NCBI GenBank assembly: GCA_023091735.1
Contig: JALKBU010000043.1
Span: forward strand, 1-64,000
Direction of reading: 5' to 3'
Length of the DNA: 64,000 nucleotides
Source: Trichomonas tenax
Lineage: Eukaryota > Parabasalia > Trichomonadida > Trichomonadidae
Positions within the stretch are counted from its first letter, which is position 1. Each line of letters begins with the position of its first letter. The notes under the pieces were generated by a model that saw only the letters and a program-made list of their open reading frames with translations, made no database searches and was not told the origin of the DNA. The position numbers and the translations under genes were made by a program. This document shows, piece by piece, positions 48,251-59,851 of this stretch.

Positions 48251-48859
48251 ATAATTCAATATTAATTTTGAATCATTCTCTCATTTAAACAAGGACAGAC
48301 AATTACAATGAATTAGAATCTGAAAACGAATTGACATTAATTACTTCTCTGTTATTCTTCATATTTCAACTAATCATTATTCAAAATTTTATTTACAATG
48401 GAATTGCGTCAAAACAACAACATACAACAATTAGAAACATGTGTAGAGTCGGTGTACATGATAACCAATGATATTTTATTTCATATAACAAATCAAAATC
48501 ATTTCTTTATATTTTCGAAATAAAAAGTTTAAAAATCATTAGCATACATTCTGTTTTGATTATTTCATAAGCAAAAAGAGATAGATGTAAAAACAGTTGT
48601 AAACAATATTTACATGACATATTTGATCAAATCCTGATTGTTCATTTTTATTTAACAATAATTTATGATATTATATGAATATTACAAATTCATGATAAAA
48701 TATATTTGCCATCTTCAATATTTTGACATCGAAAAATGACATAACGATTTTACTTGCCAGTTTTAAACTGAATTCTAAATTTAGATTTCTGACTAAAAAC
48801 AATAAAAATAGAGTCATCAAACTACAGAGAATAATAATTTCAAATCAAAGCAAGAAAAA
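48251..48859. other. Promoter-side intergenic DNA of the giant gene
   Basis: A+T-rich with one copy of ATTTACATGACATATTTGAT at 48608-48627, identical in its core to that at 36414. No obvious initiator is seen in the last 25 bases before the ATG. Confidence 0.45.
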
Positions 48860-51800
48860 ATGTTCGAAGCCGTTTCTAAACTTTCATTTATAAATTTTAT
48901 CATGAATTCAAATGGATTTGACATATCAGAGCAACTTATGCACAGCATGATGGACAACGGATGTCTGCTGCGTGCGCAGGCGTCAGTTATGTCTGATATT
49001 GCTCAAGCTATTCAAGATTCTGAAATTAATGAGTTGAAAACTTACAACAAACAACCAGATTCGATTGCACACGAATTAGCAGCAGAGGTCGCAATGCAAT
49101 ATCTCGAACTCCACAACTTCCAACCATCGATAGAAACAGCAATTATCGAATCAAATGGCAATTTAAGAAGGAAACACGACAACAACTATCTCGGACAGTG
49201 CTTAGAACTCAACGGAAAGAAGAATCTTACAAAGCAATTGGCTGAAATGCGCGAAGCTGAAGATACAACTTTGCCGCCTTCGACAGTTTTCCCAGAAATC
49301 ACCGATATTATCGAACAAATTCTCGTACCATCGAAGAGGTTGCCTCGTCCACCGTCAGATTCCGATGATGAATATGATGGTGAAGATCACACTCTCGCTA
49401 CGACAATCAATAAGTTTGATCTCGATCCACATCAAAAACGCGCGCTGGAAGAGCGTCTACTTCGTGAGGCTGAGCGAATGGAGCGCGAAAGACTCAAAAG
49501 AGAGGCGAAAGCAAAAGCAAGAGAGGAAAGGAGGCTTCAACACAATGAAAGAGTGCGTGCAAGAGAACTTATGGATGATATGCCTACTGAATATTCGACT
49601 GTTAGCACTGATGAACATACAGAACTCGTTGATGCTGAAGTTATGGCAGGAAGAACGCGTTCAAACCCAAGCACAATGATTGTCGAAGAGGAAGAGGAAT
49701 ATTATGAAGAAGAAGATATCGTTGACAGCCAATTGGGATCTTTCACAGATTCGATAAATTCATCAGAATTAATTCGCACAACGTCATCATCCGAAGGATG
49801 CGGCTCAAAGGTCCGTCGTTCTAGATTGCGAAAAGTTACAATGAATCCAGATCTAACATCACTACAGGGCTCTGGAACGAGATCTACTGAAGGATCTGCA
49901 TATCCCGGCGGCGGAACTCGCAGTGGCTCTTCTGCAACACAAACATCAACGCACACAAGAAGCAGCGCGACAAAGAGTGGTTCTACATCAAATACACGCG
50001 GAAATAGCAGAACTGTTGGAGATCCAACGCTCGAAACTGATTATCCAGGAAATTACTCGACGACACCTTCTGGATCGACAGATGATGGCTCTAGAACATC
50101 TTCTTACCAGTATTCTTATTCATCATACTCTGGTGAGAGATCGTCGCAATATCCTGGTTCTCAAGGAAGCAGATCAACACCAGGGATGTCAAGAGGCGGC
50201 GCAACAACATCAACAAGACCGCGATCGATGACAGACGGAACATCTGTCGAAAGTGATAACAGCAGGGACCTCAGATTACCACCGAACAAGAATAAGAACA
50301 GAATTGGATTCAGTGATAATCCAACAACAACATCATCGTCAGATAGAAATACATACGGAACGCCGACACTCGATAGCACATATCCTGGACAATTTTCGAA
50401 GGATGGATCGCAAACAAACGATTCTGCTGAAGCAGGATATCCGAAGTCAACACAATCAGGAAGTTATTCATCATATAGCGATGATAGACACGATGATCCT
50501 TTAGTTAAATCCGGCGCAATGATAAGTTATGGCGGAAGGACAACTTCTGGAACATATTCGACATCAACATATTCACAAGATATGTATTCAACAAAGCAAT
50601 CTTACGAATCATCAATTCCATCAAATGCACGTCCAATCAACGAAAGCATGATTGAATCAGATATGGGAGATGTTTCATATTCCGAGTCATTACAAAACAC
50701 AACAAATCATCCACCAGCAAGCGATTATATGATCAACGGAAGCAGAACAGGCTCATATTCATATAACAATGGAGATGATCCAGAGTTAGAGAACCATATT
50801 TCAGCACAGTATTCAACATCGACATATTCGAATGAAAAATCATCACCATCAAATAAATCTGCACAGCAATATTCAACGTCAACATATTCCAAGAGCACAG
50901 ATTATACTTATCAAACAGTAAGTGTTGATGATCAAGGAAGAATCGTCAGTCCTATCTCTGGATCAATCCTTGAAACTAAATCATCAACTTATGATGAACC
51001 AAGAAATCCTGATGTCGATGGAAGTGATTTCACATACGAAACTATAACAGTTGATGAAAATGGAAATCCCAAGCATCCAGTTGATTCCCTTGGCCCTCCA
51101 AGCAGCAGCTTTGGAAGAGATTCGAATACATATTCTTATGATGGACCAACATCAGCAACTAAACTTGCAGAAGCGTTCGCAAAGCCAACAATTACAAAGA
51201 GCACAGAAAGCTCTAAAACAAATGACGAAGATGAAGGAACAAGCGAATTCACATACGAAACAATCACAATCGATTCACAAGGCAGAGTTATTACAGATCT
51301 CACACGACCAAAGTCAAAAACATTTTCTAAAACATCTTCAACAAATGATTCCAATACAAATGGTTCATACACACAGTCAAACAAAGATGATACAACAGAA
51401 TTCACATACGAAACAATTACTGTTGATGGCGAAGGCAAACCAATCAAACGTGATGGATCTACTGTTCCTTTGATATCTGATTATACAACAAACGTCATCC
51501 GCAAGGATGCTGATGGTTCTATTGTTGGCCCAGGTGGTTCTAAACTGAAACCAGCTGAAGTATTGACAATGGGAACAAAAACTTTGGATGATAACTCTTA
51601 TTCAAACACTTCAGAAGGAAATTCATCATCGCAGAACTCTTCACAAGCTCCATCTCAATCCACAAGGTTCACAGAAAGATATGGAAACGAACAGAGACCA
51701 AGAAAACCAGGTCAACGTGAAGGAAAGCTTGTTGATATCTTCTCCAAGACAAATTCGAATACAAACTCAAACACAAATGGAAGTAACATCGATAGCGATG

Positions 51801-54800
51801 AAGGATCAGACAGTGGTGAATACACATATGAGACAATTTCCATTGATCCTTCAAGCAGACTTCCAAAGATACCTCCGGAGCAGAATCCATTCGCTGAAGC
51901 AATGCAGGAGGAACTTTCAAAGCAATCTCGTCCTGATGCTCCAACAGAAGCTTCTTATATCCCCGATTGGGCTGTTAAATTCCTTCCAGAGGATGTCAAA
52001 GATGGAAAATATGTTCCAAGAAGATACATCGATGGAAAGATTGGAGACGAAGATTACACATATGCAACAATCGAAGTCGATCCAAAGACTGGAAAGCCAT
52101 TAATCAAAGATCCAGAGCTCGAAAAACAAGTTGAGCGCTTCATGGAACAAGAAAAGACAAGATCATCAACAGGAACTACTGCTTCTTATTCAACAACAGG
52201 AATCTACGTGAAACCAAAGTCCGATAAAGACAACAGTGATTATTCTGATGATGAATACACTTATGCAACTGTTTCGATGGATGAGAACAGTCATATTCCA
52301 ATTCTCGACAAGATTGCTCAGCAAAGCCAACAGAGACCAACAACAGCACAATCAAGAAGCATGAATTCAAGGAATATCAGTGTCCCAGATGAATCAGGAA
52401 CACGCGGAATTGGTGGTGATTTGAGGAGATTCCAGGCAGACAACAACAAACCAAAGGCCACAAAGCCAATCGACGAAAACATGGTTGACACAACATTCTC
52501 CATGGATAACAGCACAATCAAGCAAGATACAAAGCTTCCACCAATGAAAGGCGGCAAAACTAAGACAGACAAGTCTAGAACAGATGCAACAAAGCCAGAA
52601 ACAAAACAGCCATTTGCTGGAAAGAACTTCAATCCAACACTCGATAGTTCGGAGAATTCAGGAGAAACTCTTGAATCAGAGAGCACAGATAACTCAGAGC
52701 CAACACCAGGATCTCATGGATCACCAATCAAGCCAACAGAAAGGAAGGGAGCCAAAGGAAGACGCACGCAGCCATCGATCTTTGATACAACAAATTCAGC
52801 AACGATGACAACAAAGGAAAGTTCAATTGCCGTTTCAGAAGCAACACTTGGAAGGCCATTGACAGCTTTAGAAAAGGCGATTGCAATGCGCCAGAAGATA
52901 GCTGATGAAACATCAACAGGCGAATATTCCACAACAGAGTCGGGAGAGTACACTTATGCAACAGTCACTCTTGATGAAAAAGGAGAGCCAATCATCAACG
53001 ATGAAGTCAGAAGATCAATCGAAAGACAGAACAATGCTGAAGATAATGCTTCAAGGAAGTTCCAACGCGAATATCCAAAGCGTCCTGTTCAATCACAAGA
53101 AAATATCATCGAATCTCTCTCCAGTCAATCTGAAGAACCATCAAATGAATGGTCTCAGATGACAAAGCCAATGAAGAGCAGAGATAGAACCGGCTCAAGA
53201 CAAGCATTGATGAAATCTCTCACTGCTTCGAACACAACAGGATCGGGCGTTAAGACATTCAGCAATAAGCGCCAAAAGCCAAGGTGGGAGGATATGGTCA
53301 ACGGCGAAGAAATAAAGACAACAGATTCTGACATGGAAATCAATTCCAGTGAAAGCATGGATAACGATCGTAACAAAGGATCATCGAAGTTCACTGCTAA
53401 TTCCAATCAGACAGATTCAAACACATTCTCTGAACTCGAGGATGAAAAACCAAGTCCTCTCGATAAGAAGTCACCAATGTCAGGAAAGACAAGCGATAGA
53501 AGAGGTACAAATACAGACCGAAATGTCAGCATTCCATCATATTCTACGAACACACAATTATCGAAGAGCACAATGCAGCAATTCGAACAAAATGATACAA
53601 CAGACTCAAACATTGATTCTGTCACAACATATGACACTGCTGACACAAATGATCCATTCTTTGCTAAGCCAAAGCCAGCTCAGGATCCATCACAACGCTT
53701 CATTGGACAGCCAGGAAGATCCGATTCGAGATCAGGAACAAATACAAACACAGGCGAAAAGAAACCAATGTCTTCTCTTGCTGCAGCTGTTGCACAAAAA
53801 CTACAGCCAGGAAAGTTCGCATCACTTGATGAAAGCGCCCTTAACTCGATGCTTGATAAGTCAGGAGAATATTCTTCTGGTTCATACACTTATGAGTCAG
53901 TCAGCATCGACAAAGACGCTGAAAGCAACATCCAGAGAATAATCCAAGAGCAAAAGGAGAAAGATGCAATGTGCAGATTCACGGATCAATCAAACATTTC
54001 TCCGGAAGAAGCAGAAAAGATGCAGCGTTACAAAGTTGCTTCGAATGCTCCAGGAGGTCCAAAGCAACGTGATCAGCCAAAGAACTGGGATGAGATGCTC
54101 AACAATGATCAAAATGAAGGCTCTTCAACTGTTGACAGTGAAGACAAAACAGAAACAGGCGACACAAGCGAGATGACCGATTTCGAGAAATACATGAAAG
54201 GCAAGAAATCAAAGCCACAGTCTCAGCAGCCAAATGTAATGGATGGAAAGAAGATGGCTGAAGTAGAATCCACATTCTCACAAATGAGCAGCACAGAGTC
54301 CGAATCAGGATCATTCACTTACGCATCAGTCAGTGTTTCTCCAGAACAAGCTGCCAAACTGATCGAGAAGACAGGAACAGCAGTAACAATCCCGGCAAGG
54401 CACAGGAAAGTTAGGAAACAGGATGATGATGAAGAGGAACTCAATACTTGGGAAAAGTTCAAGAGAACAACATCACGAAAGGATGACAGCGAATCAGGCA
54501 CTGACACAAATGATTCGCAAACTGAATCCACAACAGAAGGTGCACCTGATGATTTTGCGAAGATGGCTGCAGCAGGAAGAAGCAGAACAAGATCCAAAGA
54601 TCCAACAGTTACTGCTCCAACACAAGCATCAATCGATGATTACATCAGACAGTCAGCACAGAGAAAAGCCGAAGCAAAAGAACGCAGAAGAAAGAGAATG
54701 CAAAATTACTCTCAGGATGAAAGCGAGTTGATTGATGACATCACAGCTCCATCAGTATCCAATCCAATGGTCAACGCTGTCAAGAAAGGTGCCGCTGTTG

Positions 54801-57800
54801 TTAACGAGCCTTCTCTTGATCTCAGTGGTGAATCAGATACACACACAACAAACAGTGGAGATTATGTTGATAATGTCATCATCAACGTTGGTCCAGACGG
54901 AACAATGTACAGACAAACATTCGATGGAAAGAGAGCTGATCCAGAGGAACAAAAGAATCTTCCAAGATATTCAGAGAAAGACTTACAAGGATATCACGCT
55001 CCAACACAACGTGGTGTTTATGGTGCTGCTCATGACAGGAACAAAGATGCATCTGCATGGGAGAAGATGAAAGCCAACAAATTTGATTCAGAACCAATGT
55101 GGGACGATGCAAACACAAAGCCGCTTCCTAAAGTCGACAGAAGATTCGCACCACCGAAGGATGAGAGCGACAAAACTTACACTTACGATACTGTTTCCGT
55201 CGAACCAGAGCAACTCGAAAAGATTAAAGATATGCAGAGACGGGCAGAAAGATCTCAATCTCCAGATAAGTTTGATTCTGATGATAAATCCAAGTCAAGA
55301 GCTGCTCCAGGACAAAGAAACGCTAAAGATAATGATGATAACACTTATTCATATTCTTACGAGCCACAAGATTTCGATAAGTCCAAGACAGACAAATCTC
55401 AGACAACAGGAAAGCCATCAGCTTCTGGATTACCTTCCACATCTGGAAAGTCACGCAAGGAGAAACTTCCTCTTCCTCCAACATTGTCTGTAACTGAGTC
55501 CAACGATGATGATGAAAACATTGATTCAACACCAGGTGAAGGCGAAGCTTTAAGCAGATCAAAGTCACCGAAGTCTCCTCTTCGTTATCCAATCCAGAAC
55601 ACTCCTTCAGCAAACCAAATCGGTCAGATAACAGATGAAAGACAGCCACCTTTAAGATCAACAGACAGAAATGCAAAGGCTCCATTCATTCCATCTGATA
55701 ATGCTGTTCATGGCTCTAATGCTTCTAACAGAACAAAGAACCCACTTTTGGCGGCAATCCAAGGACAGCCGCAAGGAGGCAGTGAAACAGCACCATCAGA
55801 CTCTTACACATACACAGCAGTGGAACCAAACACAAAGGAGATGGAAAACCTTTCACCAAAGAGAATTTTTCCATACAAACCAGAAGAGCAATCGAAGACA
55901 GGAAGAAGATTCAATCCATACGTTCCTGCTGATTCATTCGGACAACCACAGAGAAGATTCCCAGAAGACAGAAGCAGAGATCAATCAGGAACTGCACCTT
56001 CTGCTGTTCTTTCAGCCATTCTCGGTAAACAGCCACAATCTAAAGCTATAAAGCAGGCAGATGGAACAATAGAAAGCACAGATTACAGCGCTGAGTCTGA
56101 AGACTTCGCACCGAAGAATGTTCCATCAAAGAACATCCAGAGCGCAGAATTCTCTTCAGATATCTACAGATATGATGTAACAAGCGAAGAAACTACTTTT
56201 AGTCCTCGTCAGCAACAATCTGGTCGTCAAGCTCCACCACCAACAGAAGAAAAGTCCGGTTTACCAAGCAGATACACTGCTGAGAAGTATATTCCACCCC
56301 AGTACAGATCAAAGGCTCCAACAGCAACGGATGGAACACGAACGAGAACACGCACACGTCAGCCAACAGGACAGAATGATCTGACTTCAAGCTTGAGACT
56401 TTCTGCGCCGAAGAATCTTATCCAAGGAAATGGAGATGATTTCTCAATGAGCAATTATCAGGATTCCGAGACATTTGGTGATCGCTCTGATTATCAGGCA
56501 ACTTCATATGCAGCTCCAGGTCAGCAGCAGAGAGATGCAAAGCCGCAGAGTCCAAAACAGAGAGATTCAGACAACTCAAGGAGTTTCACATCTCCACAAG
56601 GATCCGAATCCGGTGTTGCTTCGATTCCACCACAAAAACTTGGTGCTTACGCTGAAAAGCAGCAACAGAACCAGGAAAGAAGCTTCACATTACCAGAACC
56701 ATCTGACTACACGTACAGCTACAGTTACACTGGTGATAACGAACCAACTGCGGAGAACAAACCAGAGAAATGGGCTCCAAGACATAAGGAAGCGACAAAA
56801 GATATTCCAGAGAGATTCCGAAGAGAACCATCTCCACAGAGCCCAACAAAGATTTCTCCAAGCAAGTTCGCTCAGAAAGATGAAACATCAAACAGTTATA
56901 TCGACTCAGAGACTGGTGATAACACATTCAGCCAAGACTATAGAGCACCATCGAGATCAACAGCAAACACAGAAAATCAGCCTGAGCCACTCAACAGAGG
57001 AAGAAGTAGACGTGCACCAGAATCGAGGAAACAAATGGATGTCGACAGCATTGACTCAGAACCAGAATCTCGTTCTCAATCAAGACCAACAAGAGACACA
57101 CGTCAAACTTCACCACCTGTTGAATCGAGAGCTCCACAACAACGTCAGACAATGAACGATTCAAGAGCTCCTCAGAACCGCTTTGCACAGCCAGTTAAGG
57201 ACTCAAGAGCAGCTCCAGGAACATCGACAGACATTTATTCCAGAGCTCCATCGCAGATGCGTGGAACAGAGCCAAGAGCAGATTCAAGGCAACGACCAGA
57301 GAGAAGAGGAACAAAGACAAGAACGCCAACAGCAACAGATGCAGGAGATTACGCAGATCCAAGGTTCACTGATACTCGCAAACAAGTTCCTCCGAACTCG
57401 AGATCATACGGAACAAATTCAACGCTTCCATACGATGTTGAGACAGCAACATGGGACGAAGATGAATCCTATTCATATCAGACAGAAGAGTCTCCAGAAC
57501 AAAAGGCTCCACTGGAGAAGAAGTCTCAACCACTAAGGAGAGTTGCAATTCAAGAAAAGCAGCAGAGAACACAGAGATCGAGGCGAACAGCACCACAAAC
57601 TTACGATTCAACTGCCGAATACAACACAGATTCGATGGAACCTGAGTCAATGGAGTCGGGTGTCATCGAGACAGGTGATGGTCAGCCAGTCTACAACATA
57701 CCAAAGCGCGATGAGCCACAAGAAGACAGAGATGAAAGTTCAATGTACTCTGATGTCGTTCCAGGCAGATACGAAGCCAAAGTTGCTCAGGCAAGAAAGG

Positions 57801-59431
57801 ACGCAACACCGAAACCATCACAGAACACTCCACAAGGTGCTCTCGCGAGTGCTTTCAACAAGCAGCCAACAGCGACTGGAACATATTCTTACGGCACAGA
57901 TGACAACTATGCTCCATTACAGCAGTCACAGCAGAGACCAGCCGAGAGATCCAGAAGACAGACAAGGCAGCCGCAGACTGCTGACAAGCCGAACGAGCCT
58001 GAGAATAAACCAGAGCCTGCGAAACCAAGCAGAAGAATCGATCCAGATTTCCAGCCAACGCCAGCAGCTCGACTCTCTCCAGGCAACTACGTCAATGCTT
58101 TCGAACCAGATAACTCCATCTTCGAGTCCACATCAAGCGCTCCTGAGTCACCAAAGCAGTCTCCACAACAGTCCACATATCCACAGAGATCACAGCCACA
58201 GAAATCTCCATCTCCTCAACAATCAGCTCCAAGGCAACGCGAAATTCCACAGAGAGGACAACAATCTCCTTATCCACAACAATCACAAAATGCTCCTCAA
58301 TTAACATATCCACCGTCACAGAGTGCTCCAAGTCAACAACAATCAACATCTCCACAACAGCAACTTTCTGCTCAAGCTCCAGGATATCCATCACAGCCAC
58401 AAAAAGCATCTGCACAGATGCTGCTCAAGCCACAAGCTTCTGCGCCTGCTCCGGCTGCAGGCAAAACAGCACCGAATGCAAGACAACAGTTTCCAGCAGA
58501 TAAAGAAGCTCCACGCGAGCAACAGAAACCGCAGAGGAGGACAAGAACTCAGACATCAGACAAGAGCGCACCTCAGTCTCAAGAATACTCTGCAGATCGC
58601 TCACGTCGCACCACTCCACAGTCTCAAGCTTCGATGTCTTCTCCACAATCAACGCAGTCACAGGAAGAAGAATCACCAATGTCATCACGTCAACAACCAT
58701 CTTCATCACAGCAACAGCCATCCACATCGCAGAAACCAACACAGCAATCTGCTCCATCGCAGCAGCATCCAACAAGAACAAGAAGATCGGATGCTCCAAA
58801 GTCATCATCAACAATGGAAAAACCAGAATCATCAGAAACATTCCCAGCGATCGAAGATCTTATGCCACCACCTCCACTTCCAAAGCCTGTTTCCAAGTTT
58901 GCTGCTGCTCCTGTTTCAAGAGAAGGACCAAGTGGCTCTTCTATCATTGACACAGAGTCATCTTCCCACCAATCTCAGAGCAACTTCGTCGAAGTTCCAG
59001 AGTCGCAAATGTCTTCATCAGACAAATCTGAAGAAGAGTCAGAGGAGGAAGAAGAGAATGTCGAGAACCAACAGGAGTCACAGCCAACAGCATCACAGAC
59101 ATACACTTTCACATACGAGACACAGGACGAGCAGCCGCCATCACCAAGACGCAGCTCGATGATGCCAAAGCGCCCATATTCACAGGATTCGACAGAAGGA
59201 GGAAAGTACATCTACAAGATTCCAGCGCAGCCACCAATCACACAATTTCAGCGCGCTCAGCAGCCATTCTCAAAGTTCATGGCCACAGACAACGATAACT
59301 CCGCCATCGACACTCCAGTCACAACATACACTTATGGTTCATCATCAGCGATGACAATGACTCTCAGACCAGCGTCGTTACCTGATGAAGATCCATTGAT
59401 GCCAATACCAATCAAGAAGTCCAACAATTGA
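48860..59431 (+). CDS. Giant LisH/FOP-like protein with scattered YTYxTxSxD repeats
   Basis: 3523 residues, the largest gene here. The N-terminal 110 residues resemble the LisH (TOF) module of FOP/FOR20/OFD1-type centrosome proteins. DISEQLMHSMMDNGCLLRAQ is followed by HELAAEVAMQYLELHNFQPS and IETAIIES, matching the order and spacing of FOP. Residues about 190-245 are a charged coiled coil (EERLLREAERMERERLKREA). The rest is disordered, rich in Ser, Thr, Pro, Gln, Lys and Asp. Embedded in it are about 19 short aromatic repeats such as FTYETITVDENG, YTYATVSMDENS and YTYESVSIDKDA, from about residue 680 to 3490. Six W-(E/D)-(D/E/K)-(M/F)-type motifs or variants lie between about 1430 and 2080. 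The last 1000 residues are Pro/Gln-rich. No membrane or enzyme motif. A basal body or flagellar scaffold is inferred. The stop is TGA. Confidence 0.72.
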   Translation: MFEAVSKLSFINFIMNSNGFDISEQLMHSMMDNGCLLRAQASVMSDIAQAIQDSEINELKTYNKQPDSIAHELAAEVAMQYLELHNFQPSIETAIIESNGNLRRKHDNNYLGQCLELNGKKNLTKQLAEMREAEDTTLPPSTVFPEITDIIEQILVPSKRLPRPPSDSDDEYDGEDHTLATTINKFDLDPHQKRALEERLLREAERMERERLKREAKAKAREERRLQHNERVRARELMDDMPTEYSTVSTDEHTELVDAEVMAGRTRSNPSTMIVEEEEEYYEEEDIVDSQLGSFTDSINSSELIRTTSSSEGCGSKVRRSRLRKVTMNPDLTSLQGSGTRSTEGSAYPGGGTRSGSSATQTSTHTRSSATKSGSTSNTRGNSRTVGDPTLETDYPGNYSTTPSGSTDDGSRTSSYQYSYSSYSGERSSQYPGSQGSRSTPGMSRGGATTSTRPRSMTDGTSVESDNSRDLRLPPNKNKNRIGFSDNPTTTSSSDRNTYGTPTLDSTYPGQFSKDGSQTNDSAEAGYPKSTQSGSYSSYSDDRHDDPLVKSGAMISYGGRTTSGTYSTSTYSQDMYSTKQSYESSIPSNARPINESMIESDMGDVSYSESLQNTTNHPPASDYMINGSRTGSYSYNNGDDPELENHISAQYSTSTYSNEKSSPSNKSAQQYSTSTYSKSTDYTYQTVSVDDQGRIVSPISGSILETKSSTYDEPRNPDVDGSDFTYETITVDENGNPKHPVDSLGPPSSSFGRDSNTYSYDGPTSATKLAEAFAKPTITKSTESSKTNDEDEGTSEFTYETITIDSQGRVITDLTRPKSKTFSKTSSTNDSNTNGSYTQSNKDDTTEFTYETITVDGEGKPIKRDGSTVPLISDYTTNVIRKDADGSIVGPGGSKLKPAEVLTMGTKTLDDNSYSNTSEGNSSSQNSSQAPSQSTRFTERYGNEQRPRKPGQREGKLVDIFSKTNSNTNSNTNGSNIDSDEGSDSGEYTYETISIDPSSRLPKIPPEQNPFAEAMQEELSKQSRPDAPTEASYIPDWAVKFLPEDVKDGKYVPRRYIDGKIGDEDYTYATIEVDPKTGKPLIKDPELEKQVERFMEQEKTRSSTGTTASYSTTGIYVKPKSDKDNSDYSDDEYTYATVSMDENSHIPILDKIAQQSQQRPTTAQSRSMNSRNISVPDESGTRGIGGDLRRFQADNNKPKATKPIDENMVDTTFSMDNSTIKQDTKLPPMKGGKTKTDKSRTDATKPETKQPFAGKNFNPTLDSSENSGETLESESTDNSEPTPGSHGSPIKPTERKGAKGRRTQPSIFDTTNSATMTTKESSIAVSEATLGRPLTALEKAIAMRQKIADETSTGEYSTTESGEYTYATVTLDEKGEPIINDEVRRSIERQNNAEDNASRKFQREYPKRPVQSQENIIESLSSQSEEPSNEWSQMTKPMKSRDRTGSRQALMKSLTASNTTGSGVKTFSNKRQKPRWEDMVNGEEIKTTDSDMEINSSESMDNDRNKGSSKFTANSNQTDSNTFSELEDEKPSPLDKKSPMSGKTSDRRGTNTDRNVSIPSYSTNTQLSKSTMQQFEQNDTTDSNIDSVTTYDTADTNDPFFAKPKPAQDPSQRFIGQPGRSDSRSGTNTNTGEKKPMSSLAAAVAQKLQPGKFASLDESALNSMLDKSGEYSSGSYTYESVSIDKDAESNIQRIIQEQKEKDAMCRFTDQSNISPEEAEKMQRYKVASNAPGGPKQRDQPKNWDEMLNNDQNEGSSTVDSEDKTETGDTSEMTDFEKYMKGKKSKPQSQQPNVMDGKKMAEVESTFSQMSSTESESGSFTYASVSVSPEQAAKLIEKTGTAVTIPARHRKVRKQDDDEEELNTWEKFKRTTSRKDDSESGTDTNDSQTESTTEGAPDDFAKMAAAGRSRTRSKDPTVTAPTQASIDDYIRQSAQRKAEAKERRRKRMQNYSQDESELIDDITAPSVSNPMVNAVKKGAAVVNEPSLDLSGESDTHTTNSGDYVDNVIINVGPDGTMYRQTFDGKRADPEEQKNLPRYSEKDLQGYHAPTQRGVYGAAHDRNKDASAWEKMKANKFDSEPMWDDANTKPLPKVDRRFAPPKDESDKTYTYDTVSVEPEQLEKIKDMQRRAERSQSPDKFDSDDKSKSRAAPGQRNAKDNDDNTYSYSYEPQDFDKSKTDKSQTTGKPSASGLPSTSGKSRKEKLPLPPTLSVTESNDDDENIDSTPGEGEALSRSKSPKSPLRYPIQNTPSANQIGQITDERQPPLRSTDRNAKAPFIPSDNAVHGSNASNRTKNPLLAAIQGQPQGGSETAPSDSYTYTAVEPNTKEMENLSPKRIFPYKPEEQSKTGRRFNPYVPADSFGQPQRRFPEDRSRDQSGTAPSAVLSAILGKQPQSKAIKQADGTIESTDYSAESEDFAPKNVPSKNIQSAEFSSDIYRYDVTSEETTFSPRQQQSGRQAPPPTEEKSGLPSRYTAEKYIPPQYRSKAPTATDGTRTRTRTRQPTGQNDLTSSLRLSAPKNLIQGNGDDFSMSNYQDSETFGDRSDYQATSYAAPGQQQRDAKPQSPKQRDSDNSRSFTSPQGSESGVASIPPQKLGAYAEKQQQNQERSFTLPEPSDYTYSYSYTGDNEPTAENKPEKWAPRHKEATKDIPERFRREPSPQSPTKISPSKFAQKDETSNSYIDSETGDNTFSQDYRAPSRSTANTENQPEPLNRGRSRRAPESRKQMDVDSIDSEPESRSQSRPTRDTRQTSPPVESRAPQQRQTMNDSRAPQNRFAQPVKDSRAAPGTSTDIYSRAPSQMRGTEPRADSRQRPERRGTKTRTPTATDAGDYADPRFTDTRKQVPPNSRSYGTNSTLPYDVETATWDEDESYSYQTEESPEQKAPLEKKSQPLRRVAIQEKQQRTQRSRRTAPQTYDSTAEYNTDSMEPESMESGVIETGDGQPVYNIPKRDEPQEDRDESSMYSDVVPGRYEAKVAQARKDATPKPSQNTPQGALASAFNKQPTATGTYSYGTDDNYAPLQQSQQRPAERSRRQTRQPQTADKPNEPENKPEPAKPSRRIDPDFQPTPAARLSPGNYVNAFEPDNSIFESTSSAPESPKQSPQQSTYPQRSQPQKSPSPQQSAPRQREIPQRGQQSPYPQQSQNAPQLTYPPSQSAPSQQQSTSPQQQLSAQAPGYPSQPQKASAQMLLKPQASAPAPAAGKTAPNARQQFPADKEAPREQQKPQRRTRTQTSDKSAPQSQEYSADRSRRTTPQSQASMSSPQSTQSQEEESPMSSRQQPSSSQQQPSTSQKPTQQSAPSQQHPTRTRRSDAPKSSSTMEKPESSETFPAIEDLMPPPPLPKPVSKFAAAPVSREGPSGSSIIDTESSSHQSQSNFVEVPESQMSSSDKSEEESEEEEENVENQQESQPTASQTYTFTYETQDEQPPSPRRSSMMPKRPYSQDSTEGGKYIYKIPAQPPITQFQRAQQPFSKFMATDNDNSAIDTPVTTYTYGSSSAMTMTLRPASLPDEDPLMPIPIKKSNN

Positions 59432-59851
59432 TATTATTTTATATATTTTTTATAGTTTAAATGTTTATTTTCGTTTTAATTTCATCAAATTTAATTTCAT
59501 AAAAAAATATCTTGATTTATATTATTTCGTTCATTATATCTGTCAATAGTGTTTTCATTTTATTATAAAAATAATCTTCAATTTTAGACATTATAAAATC
59601 AAAATAAATATTTAGAAAAATCATCAAGTTTCTAAATTATCAATATCATTAAAAACTAAATTTATGTTTATTTTAATTAGTTGAAGCTTCATTTGGATGA
59701 ATACTTTTTCAAATTTAATTTTTTTGATAACATTTAGCTGAGAACATGAAGATATAAGTTCTAGGTCTATGCGATTCTAAATATTAAAAATGGAGTGATT
59801 TTGAAAGACAAACAAATCGCTTTGTTTATTTAACAAAAAATTCAATGGTAA
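59432..59851. other. A+T-rich spacer
   Basis: No supportable feature. Confidence 0.5.

Noticed and set aside
49365..59211. Many open frames in other registers across the giant gene
   Set aside because: They are low-complexity shadows (Gln/His/Arg-rich or Ser/Val-rich) of the repetitive 3523-residue frame.
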